From Desulfobulbaceae bacterium (GTDB lineage: Bacteria > Desulfobacterota > Desulfobulbia > Desulfobulbales > Desulfurivibrionaceae), in assembly GCA_003517965.1 (NCBI GenBank), contig DOZO01000079.1, positions 1-14,113 of the forward strand: 14,113 bases of DNA, read 5' to 3'. The notes below the pieces were generated by a model. That model was not told the origin of the DNA. It saw only the letters and a program-made list of their open reading frames with translations, and searched no databases. A program made the position numbers and the translations under genes. Shown here piece after piece: positions 1-4,539 of the stretch. How positions within the stretch are numbered: the first letter of the stretch is position 1; every line of letters starts with the position of its first letter.

Positions 1-149
1 CACTTGAAACAGCGAGGAGCCCCCTGTATCTGCACGCCACCCTGCGACACATTTCCGCGCCCAGGTGAACGTTGCGACACCTGCGCGACCGCAACCGATA
101 CCCCAAGACCAAAGACCACCAATACTCCCCACAAAATGAACTGCACCAT
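1..149 (-). CDS. N-terminal part of a small exported or membrane-anchored protein (unrecognised, runs off the left edge)
   Basis: An open frame starts at ATG 149-147 and stays open for 49 codons to the window edge. A strong GGAGG Shine-Dalgarno at 161-157 sits 7 nt before the start. The product begins MVQFILWGVLVVFGLGVSVA and continues VAQVSQ, so a hydrophobic stretch covers about residues 3-22 with an A-V-A-Q cleavage-like site near residue 22. This reads as a signal peptide or membrane anchor. The rest is polar, rich in Gly, Gln and Val, with one Cys near residue 47. I do not recognise a family. It lies downstream of higA on the same strand, separated by 260 bp, so it is probably transcribed separately. 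The evidence is the good ribosome binding site plus the plausible export signal; the gene is incomplete here. Confidence 0.5.
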   Translation of the reverse strand, partial: MVQFILWGVLVVFGLGVSVAVAQVSQRSPGRGNVSQGGVQIQGAPRCFK

Positions 150-409
150 TTCGGTCCCTCCTTTTATTAATCTTTTTAATTCCACGTTCATTAAACTGAC
201 ATAGTTTTCACTGCACCCAATCACGCCTGCCGATGATGCTGTTTGGGATTAGGGCCGTTTATAAGGTTATAAGCTGACTCTGGTGTTGGCACGTGGTCAG
301 GTAACTTCACATCAAGTTGTAAAAATCTTATAAACTTATGGGCGTCCCCTCTGTTCTCTTCTGTTTATCCTTTGACGGTTGAACCTTTTGCAAAAGGCCC
401 GTGATTGTA
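150..409. other. Intergenic region between higA and the left-edge gene
   Basis: I see no RNA gene here. The stretch is AT-rich and probably holds the promoter of the left-edge gene on the minus strand, but I cannot pick a convincing -35/-10 pair. At 247-262 the sequence TTAGGGCCGTTTATAA resembles the ends of the GCCGTT repeats found near 6990-7140 and 8601-8801. A perfect 14-bp palindrome is listed separately. Confidence 0.4.
384..397. repeat. Perfect 14-bp palindrome downstream of higA
   Basis: CCTTTTGCAAAAGG reads the same on both strands and lies 13 bp past the higA stop codon. There is no T-run after it on the minus strand, so it is not a canonical intrinsic terminator. It could be a protein binding site or a chance palindrome. 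Confidence 0.45.
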
Positions 410-727
410 TCAGGCGATTGCATCAAGGCCTTTTTGTTTGACCAGATTTAACAACTTGAGCGATGAACCGCTGGGATGCTTCTCGCCACGCTCCCACTTA
501 CTTACAGAACCGACAGAGACATTCAGGTAATGGGCAAAGACCCCCTGACTGACACCCTCCCTGTTACGCATCTCTGCAATTTCCTCGGGAGTCATCTGTT
601 CTATCGGGGTCAGGCAGGATTCATCAAATCTGCGCATTGTCTGGTTATTCACAAGACCTATGTCGTTTAGACCCTGCATTGTTTCATGCAACGCAGCCAA
701 GGCTGGGCTTTTATATCTCTTTGGCAC
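410..727 (-). CDS. higA: HigA-type antitoxin, Xre-family DNA-binding protein
   Basis: This is the antitoxin half of a type II toxin-antitoxin pair. It is expected to bind and neutralise the HigB toxin and, with it, repress their shared promoter. The C-terminal half carries a helix-turn-helix of the Xre/Cro type: EEIAEMRNREGVSQGVFAHY followed by LNVSVGSVSKWERGEKHPSG, ending SLKLLNLVKQKGLDAIA, a tail typical of antitoxins paired with this HigB group. I chose GTG at 727-725 (105 aa) because GGAGGAGGT lies 8 nt before it. The frame stays open up to GTG 784, which would add 19 residues, but that extension is strongly basic (MTTRLQRRSKRKNWRR) and unlike the family. With the chosen start, the gap from higB is 61 bp. 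Confidence 0.85.
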   Translation of the reverse strand: MPKRYKSPALAALHETMQGLNDIGLVNNQTMRRFDESCLTPIEQMTPEEIAEMRNREGVSQGVFAHYLNVSVGSVSKWERGEKHPSGSSLKLLNLVKQKGLDAIA

Positions 728-735
728 TGTATGGC

Positions 736-744
736 ACCTCCTCC
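736..744 (-). promoter_or_regulatory. Ribosome binding site that fixes the higA start
   Basis: The minus strand reads GGAGGAGGT at 744-736, then 8 nt, then GTG at 727-725. No comparable site precedes the upstream GTG at 784, so this supports the shorter antitoxin and gives it translation initiation independent of the toxin gene. Confidence 0.75.
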
Positions 745-788
745 AGTTCTTTCTTTTCGACCGCCGTTGCAATCTGGTTGTCACTCAA

Positions 789-1097
789 TCAAAGGTAGAT
801 ATCTGCCGCAGTCCTGTATTCCACAACTTCGCTCTTATTCAGATTGGCCTTGTCCTGTTTGACAAAGGCAAACATAAATACGCACCTTGTTTCAGAACGA
901 TAAGCAATTATGGTTCTGAAACCGCCACTCTTTCCACTACCTTCTCGGGCAATACGTTTTTTAAGCAACCCACCACGATAATCTGCATCGATCAACCCAT
1001 GTTCTATCTCTCGCAACGCCTCAAGCAGTTTATCGTTTGCCAGTCCTTCTCTTTGGGCAAATCTGGAAAACCATTTCGTCTTAAATATCCTCAACAT
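789..1097 (-). CDS. higB: HigB-type toxin, RelE/ParE superfamily
   Basis: A 102-aa protein starting MLRIFKTKWFSRFAQREG and containing LIDADYRGGLLKKRIAREG, GKSGGFRTIIAYRSETRCVF and FAFVKQDKANLN. This is the pattern of the RelE-like HigB toxin family (Pfam PF06296), whose better-known relatives are ribosome-associated mRNA endonucleases. Length and motif order fit a complete family member. Toxin-first order with a downstream Xre antitoxin is typical of HigBA. The ATG at 1097 has GCGGAG at 1106-1101, only 3 nt upstream, so initiation may be modest. A promoter and an inverted repeat lie directly upstream. The assignment is by motif recognition; cleavage activity is inferred from the family. Confidence 0.85.
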   Translation of the reverse strand: MLRIFKTKWFSRFAQREGLANDKLLEALREIEHGLIDADYRGGLLKKRIAREGSGKSGGFRTIIAYRSETRCVFMFAFVKQDKANLNKSEVVEYRTAADIYL

Positions 1098-1118
1098 TAT
1101 CTCCGCTATTCACCACAA

Positions 1119-1145
1119 AGTATAACACTAAGGACTATATTTCAA
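1119..1145 (-). promoter_or_regulatory. Candidate sigma70-type promoter of higBA
   Basis: On the minus strand, TTGAAA (1145-1140) and TATACT (1124-1119) are separated by 15 nt, about 20 nt before the higB ATG. The -10 matches the consensus at 5 of 6 positions. The spacer is shorter than the usual 17, so the promoter may be weak or need help. The -35 overlaps the inverted repeat at 1134-1156, as expected for an autoregulated toxin-antitoxin promoter. Confidence 0.45.
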
Positions 1146-1156
1146 CAGAATATAGT
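1134..1156. promoter_or_regulatory. Inverted repeat overlapping the higBA -35, candidate HigA operator
   Basis: ACTATATT (1134-1141) and AATATAGT (1149-1156) form a perfect 8-bp inverted repeat around a 7-nt spacer. It overlaps the predicted -35 of higBA. Xre-type antitoxins bind palindromes at their own promoters, so this is the best operator candidate. It also lies next to the DGR-like hairpin at 1168-1189. Confidence 0.5.
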
Positions 1157-1167
1157 AGCCGGAGCAA

Positions 1168-1189
1168 ACAGGGGGCTTTCGCCCCCTGT
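1168..1189 (-). other. GC-rich 9-bp hairpin with GAAA loop downstream of the caspase-lectin gene (DGR target-site-like)
   Basis: On the minus strand, ACAGGGGGC is followed by GAAA and GCCCCCTGT: a perfect 9-bp stem with a 4-nt GAAA loop, 60 bp past the stop codon of the caspase-lectin gene. There is no T-run after the stem on either strand, so it does not fit an intrinsic terminator. In the Bordetella phage BPP-1 diversity-generating retroelement, a short GC-rich hairpin or cruciform with a GAAA loop lies just downstream of the variable repeat and is needed for efficient retrohoming; similar hairpins are reported for other DGRs. The match in position, stem type and loop is what makes the call; function is inferred. 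Confidence 0.6.
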
Positions 1190-1218
1190 ACCCACAAAAA
1201 CAAAGAATCAAAAAAAAC

Positions 1219-1242
1219 AAATGATCAAATAACCAAATGACC
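1219..1242. repeat. Three tandem 8-nt imperfect repeats after the caspase-lectin stop codon
   Basis: On the plus strand, AAATGATC, AAATAACC and AAATGACC follow each other without a gap. They fill most of the space between the stop codon (1250-1252) and the A-rich run at 1211-1217. Role unknown; they lie between the putative variable repeat and the GAAA hairpin. Confidence 0.5.
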
Positions 1243-1249
1243 CACATCA

Positions 1250-3226
1250 TCATCGCGGACGCGACCACACTCCAAACACCCTGCCGTTGTTGGAGCCACT
1301 CCGGTCGAGCCAGCCCTCGTTGCCGTCGAAGAAGCCGAAGCGCCACGCCGACGACGAATCTCTTGATTCACCCCAAACCCACCAACCAGTAGTCTTGAAG
1401 GCCAGGTCCATGTTTCTTGTGCCAATCCCCTTTTGATACAAAATCTTCAACTCCGCCTTAGTAGGCATTCGCCAACCACCACCCGCCACTGTGCAGGCCG
1501 CCACCCACTGCTCAGCTTGCGCATAATTGGTATCCTTATCCGGCCCTACCACCCATTCAAGGCCGGTTTGGGAATCGCTGATCGTCCCATTCGCCGTCGC
1601 GGTAAAACGTGTCTTAGCAACGTCCACCACCGACGCAGACGGCCGGGCTGCTTCCTCCTTCGCCTTCTCCTCTGCCGCCTGCTTCTTACGCTCCGCTGCC
1701 TCCTGCGCAAGTTGCTCCTGCTTTAACGCCTCACTCTTTTTTCTGGCTGCCTCCTGCTTCTCCCGCTCCGCCGTCTCTCGCACAATTTTCTGCTGGGCAG
1801 CCTGGGCCAGGGCCACGAACTGACTCCCAGGGTATCTTTTCTGAAAGTTTGCATAGGCGGCGCTGGTATTGTCGGACTTGGCCTGCTCCCAAGCTTCCTG
1901 CTCGGCCCGCGCCTTTTTAGCCTCCAACTGTTCGGCGGCCTGTTTCTGTGCGGCTTCCTTCCGGGCTTGTTCGGCCTTTAATTTTTCGGCAGCCTGACGC
2001 TGCTCTTCTTTTTCCCGCGCTTCTTCAGCCTTTTTCCGCTCATCGAGTTTTTTAAGTTCAATCCTGGCCAAACTGACATATTTACCCTTGGGATATTGCT
2101 TGAGATAGGCATCGAGATATTCACCTGCGCCACTGGCCTTAACTTCGTTCCAGAACTGGGTTTCCGGATCTTCGCTCTTTGCCGGCGCCACCGGAAGCAC
2201 TACCGATAAAGCCGCAGGCTGTGGCGCCGCCACGGGCGCAGGGGTGGCAGGCTTACTGGAGGCCTTCAGCCGTCTGATCTGGTTTTCCGCCAGTTCCCGG
2301 TAACTGCCTTTCGGATACTTACGCAGATAAGCCTCAAAATCTGCCACATCGCTGCTGCGCTCGATGCTGGTCCAGAAGGTCTTTTCAATCTCGCCACGGC
2401 CTGGATCAACGGTAACGCGGAAGTGAAAACTTTTTTGTAAGAGCTTGGGGCCATTGATATAGGGCGTCTGAGTTTTCCCACTGGCACGATCAACTTCCTC
2501 ACTGGCCACAGTCAGTACGCCATCGAGACTGAGATCCTTACCTTTGAAAGCCGTCAAGAGACCCGCAGTGAATATCCCGTTGCGCCCGTCGCCATCGGCA
2601 GCCGTATTGCCTGGATCGGTGGCATAGACAATGACCGTACCTTTTGGCGCAAAGCCGGGGCTGGCTAACCCGCGTGCTTTGCCGGAACGGAATTTGCCGC
2701 TGATCGGGTTGTTACGACAGGCATCCAGCATCACGATGTTGGCGCGGCTCTTGCCATTATCCATTTCATCAAGGATCTGATTGACGTTGATCCCCTTATA
2801 GGGAACGGCCGCTTCGCTGTCTATTTTGGCATCCACTGGCATCAGATAGTTCTGATTTTTCACCTGTATGCCATGTCCGGCAAAATAGAATAACGCCGCA
2901 TCGCTGCCGCCGATCCGGCTGCCAAAATCGGCGATTGTCTGATTCATGCCTTCGAGCGTCTGGTTCTTGCGTTCGATAACCTCAAAACCAAAACCGCGCA
3001 GAGCTTCGGCAATGTCTTCAGCATCATGGACCGGGTTGGGTAGCGCAGGCAGATTGTCGGGGTACTGGTAAGCGCCATTGCCAATCACCAGGGCGATACG
3101 ACGCTCACCGGTCGGGGCAGCAATAGCCCCAGTCGACAGAGGCGTTCCCGTCAACCCAGGCTCAAGCAGGATCATGGCAATGAGCAAAACGGCCATGATG
3201 CGAATAGATTCAGCTAATTTTAACAT
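1250..3226 (-). CDS. Secreted caspase-fold (peptidase C14) protein with C-terminal DUF1566/Lcl lectin-like domain; candidate DGR target
   Basis: This 658-aa protein has four parts. Residues 1 to ~37 are a signal peptide with hydrophobic core IMAVLLIAMILL and cleavage near AIAA. Residues ~43-270 are a caspase/metacaspase-like p20 domain: RIALVIGNGAY, catalytic His118 in YFAGHG and Cys170 in LDACRNNP. Three ~36-residue repeats of the form FW-x-[ST/EV]...YL-x-[KQ]YPKG-x-[YF] occur at 283-320, 358-393 and 445-481, interrupted by Ala/Lys/Glu-rich probable coiled coil at 394-444 and 482-527. Residues ~540-658 are a DUF1566/Lcl domain (TGLEWVVG, GGWRMPTKAEL), a C-type-lectin-like fold. I chose ATG 3226 because AAGGAG lies 3 nt upstream and it begins the signal peptide; the frame is open to 3370. 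Caspase-lectin fusions are known DGR targets, and the last codons look diversified (see 1253-1342). Substrate and target are unknown. Confidence 0.8.
   Translation of the reverse strand: MLKLAESIRIMAVLLIAMILLEPGLTGTPLSTGAIAAPTGERRIALVIGNGAYQYPDNLPALPNPVHDAEDIAEALRGFGFEVIERKNQTLEGMNQTIADFGSRIGGSDAALFYFAGHGIQVKNQNYLMPVDAKIDSEAAVPYKGINVNQILDEMDNGKSRANIVMLDACRNNPISGKFRSGKARGLASPGFAPKGTVIVYATDPGNTAADGDGRNGIFTAGLLTAFKGKDLSLDGVLTVASEEVDRASGKTQTPYINGPKLLQKSFHFRVTVDPGRGEIEKTFWTSIERSSDVADFEAYLRKYPKGSYRELAENQIRRLKASSKPATPAPVAAPQPAALSVVLPVAPAKSEDPETQFWNEVKASGAGEYLDAYLKQYPKGKYVSLARIELKKLDERKKAEEAREKEEQRQAAEKLKAEQARKEAAQKQAAEQLEAKKARAEQEAWEQAKSDNTSAAYANFQKRYPGSQFVALAQAAQQKIVRETAEREKQEAARKKSEALKQEQLAQEAAERKKQAAEEKAKEEAARPSASVVDVAKTRFTATANGTISDSQTGLEWVVGPDKDTNYAQAEQWVAACTVAGGGWRMPTKAELKILYQKGIGTRNMDLAFKTTGWWVWGESRDSSSAWRFGFFDGNEGWLDRSGSNNGRVFGVWSRPR
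1253..1342 (-). other. Putative DGR variable repeat (3' end of the caspase-lectin gene)
   Basis: In residues 629-648 of the protein, fixed codons (F630, F632, F633, D634, G635, N636, E637, W639) alternate with positions whose codons can all be read as AAC, AAT or AAG with one or both adenines replaced. R629 is CGC, G631 and G638 are GGC, L640 is CTC, D641 is GAC, R642 is CGG, S643 is AGT, G644 and G648 are GGC, S645 is TCC, and N646 and N647 are still AAC. DGR reverse transcription mutates only template adenines, and AAY codons are the usual variable positions. The block ends the reading frame in a lectin-like domain, the normal place for a variable repeat. Without the template repeat the exact borders and the call remain inference. 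Confidence 0.6.
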
Positions 3227-3604
3227 CAGCTCCTTATCATCTCCAAACATCCTTGACCTGCATCCCATTCGTTTGGCCGGACAAAAAAACAGGAGGGCAA
3301 GTCTCCGGAACCATGACCCCCAGAACCCATAAAATTTGACAGGTTCAAGCGATGGGGTTGTTACCCTCAACAGATCTATTGATTGTTACACTCAGCTTGA
3401 ACATTTTGCAAGAGACTCGTGCAAATCTTGAAATGGAGGCTGGATAAAGGTGGAGTGATGGTATCTTCGTGAGATCAGCCGTTCGGCAAGGACGAAGGGG
3501 CAAAGCCAGGATGCGAGCTGTGCTTGCAGCGTAAGGCGTGGGCATAAAAGCGTGGTAGTTTTTGGCCGTAAAGAATATATTGCTAAATGTTGCTAATTCT
3601 TCAC
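3227..3604. other. Intergenic region upstream of the caspase-lectin gene
   Basis: About 380 bp between the chosen caspase start and the terminator of tRNA-Pro. It should hold the promoter of the caspase gene, but I see no clear -35/-10 pair. A 66-codon minus frame at 3345-3545 has no recognisable product and no good ribosome binding site. The only distinct signal is the near-perfect palindrome at 3405-3425. Confidence 0.4.
3405..3425. promoter_or_regulatory. Near-perfect 21-bp palindrome upstream of the caspase-lectin gene (operator-like)
   Basis: TTTGCAAGAG and CTCGTGCAAA flank a single central A; 9 of 10 pairs match. It is centred about 190 bp upstream of the chosen start codon. The size and symmetry suit a dimeric regulator binding site, but no regulator is identified. 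Confidence 0.4.
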
Positions 3605-3640
3605 AAAAAAAAGGGCTCCCGGAACTAACCGGAAACCCTT
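3605..3640 (-). terminator. Intrinsic terminator after tRNA-Pro
   Basis: On the minus strand, AAGGGTTTCCGG, a short loop (TTAGTT), and CCGGGAGCCCTT are followed by a run of eight T. The stem is about 11 bp with two G-T wobbles. It lies 8 nt past the tRNA-Pro CCA end and would close the thrS-to-tRNA-Pro transcription unit. Confidence 0.85.
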
Positions 3641-3648
3641 GCTATTGC

Positions 3649-3725
3649 TGGTCGGGATGAGAAGATTCGAACTTCCGGCCCCTTGAACCCCATTCAAGTG
3701 CGCTACCAGACTGCGCTACATCCCG
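3649..3725 (-). tRNA. tRNA-Pro (anticodon GGG), CCA encoded
   Basis: The minus strand folds as a full cloverleaf of 77 nt including CCA. The acceptor stem is CGGGATG/CATCCCG, discriminator A, then CCA. The D arm starts TAGCGCAGTCTGGTAGCGCA. The anticodon stem CTTGA/TCAAG closes a 7-nt loop ATGGGGT with U33 and anticodon GGG, which reads CCC and CCU. The T loop is TTCGAAT. It follows the merR-type gene by 84 nt and is closed by the terminator at 3605-3640, so it may be processed from the long operon transcript. Confidence 0.97.
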
Positions 3726-3809
3726 ACAAAATATTTATCTCCAACAGATTGGCCCCCTGTTTAGCATAGCTCGAAGCACCTGTCAAGCTGGACTCATCCC
3801 AAGATTCCC

Positions 3810-4232
3810 TTATCCCTCAAGAATTTTCTGCAAGGCTAACAGCTCTAACTTGACTTGCTCAAAAATATCTACAGGCTTGCATGACAACTCCTGTTTGGCT
3901 TCGGAGACTGTCCCCTCTTGCTCCCGCCCGCCACCATCTTTTGCCAGAGCCTTTTTAGCCCCGCTGATGGTAAAACCCTCATCCTTGAGCAGCCTTTGGA
4001 TCTTCAGAACATTTTCCACATCCAGCCGGCGATAAAGCCGCTGTTTGGACTGGGCCCGCTGCGGGTGGAGCATTCTGAATTCCGACTCCCAATAGCGGAG
4101 CACATGCTGTTTCACTCCGGTTATTGCACACACCTCGCCAATTTTAAAATACCGTTTGTCAGGAATCCCAGGCAACAGAGTGCCTGTTGTTCCTTGGCCT
4201 TCAGAAAAACTCTGGCAAGATATCTTGGTCAC
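3810..4232 (-). CDS. MerR-family transcriptional regulator
   Basis: A 140-aa protein with an N-terminal winged helix of the MerR type at about residues 27-100: YFKIGEVCAITGVKQHVLRY followed by WESEF, then RLYRRLDVENVLKIQRLL and EGFTISGAKKAL. The Lys-Gln-His-Val-Leu-Arg-Tyr-Trp segment is the second helix of the HTH. The C-terminal ~35 residues are helical and presumably form the dimerisation coiled coil; there is no cysteine cluster or visible ligand domain, so metal sensing is not supported. The start is GTG 4232, with AAGGA 5 nt upstream and 10 bp after the ihfA stop, so it is co-transcribed with ihfA. A MerR-like gene after ihfA and before tRNA-Pro is a common arrangement in Desulfobacterota. 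The target genes are unknown. Confidence 0.85.
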   Translation of the reverse strand: MTKISCQSFSEGQGTTGTLLPGIPDKRYFKIGEVCAITGVKQHVLRYWESEFRMLHPQRAQSKQRLYRRLDVENVLKIQRLLKDEGFTISGAKKALAKDGGGREQEGTVSEAKQELSCKPVDIFEQVKLELLALQKILEG

Positions 4233-4242
4233 ACTGATCCTT

Positions 4243-4536
4243 TTATTCCTTGTTCAGATTCTCCCGGACTACCTTACTGGGCCTGAAGGATACCATGTGC
4301 CGTCTGGAGATCTCCATGGTTTCACCAGTCCGAGGATTACGGCCCACTCGCGAGGTTTTCTTGCGCACGGTGAAGGTGCCGAACTGAACGATCTTAACAT
4401 CCTCACCTTGCAGCATAGTTTTCTTGAGCGCTTCAAAAACAGCGTCAACCATTTCTCCAGCGCTTCGCTGAGAAAAACCCATCTTCTCATTGATAGTCTG
4501 GGCAAGTTCTTTTCTGGTAAGATTGGATCTCTTCAT
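4243..4536 (-). CDS. ihfA: Integration host factor, alpha subunit
   Basis: A 97-aa DNABII protein beginning MKRSNLTRKELAQTINEKMG. It has the conserved core (VDAVFEALKKTMLQGEDVKI), the FGTF turn, and the beta-ribbon arm GRNPRTGETMEISRRHMVSF, whose Pro intercalates into the DNA minor groove. IHF is a heterodimer with the beta subunit (not in the window); it bends DNA sharply and assists recombination, replication and sigma54 promoters. Length and the extra C-terminal residues after the arm (RPSKVVRENLNKE) fit the alpha rather than the HU type. It starts 3 nt after the pheT stop (TAAGGAATG), so translation is coupled to pheT; the pheT-ihfA linkage is widely conserved. Confidence 0.93.
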   Translation of the reverse strand: MKRSNLTRKELAQTINEKMGFSQRSAGEMVDAVFEALKKTMLQGEDVKIVQFGTFTVRKKTSRVGRNPRTGETMEISRRHMVSFRPSKVVRENLNKE

Positions 4537-4539
4537 TCC

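Noticed and set aside
728..784. 19-residue N-terminal extension of HigA from GTG 784
   Set aside because: Highly basic and unlike the family; the strong GGAGGAGGT lies inside it, before GTG 727.
1168..1189. Hairpin as an intrinsic terminator of the caspase gene
   Set aside because: No T-run follows the stem on either strand; the GAAA loop and position fit a DGR target structure better.
1100..1252. DGR template repeat next to the variable repeat
   Set aside because: I found no second copy of the variable region in this gap or anywhere else in the window, and no reverse transcriptase motif such as YxDD in any frame examined.
3227..3370. 48-residue N-terminal extension of the caspase protein
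   Set aside because: It would put a basic, Trp-rich stretch before the signal peptide and has no ribosome binding site, whereas ATG 3226 has AAGGAG upstream.
3345..3545. 66-codon minus frame (begins MPTPYAAST)
   Set aside because: No ribosome binding site, no motif, and it spans the intergenic palindrome; not supported as a gene.
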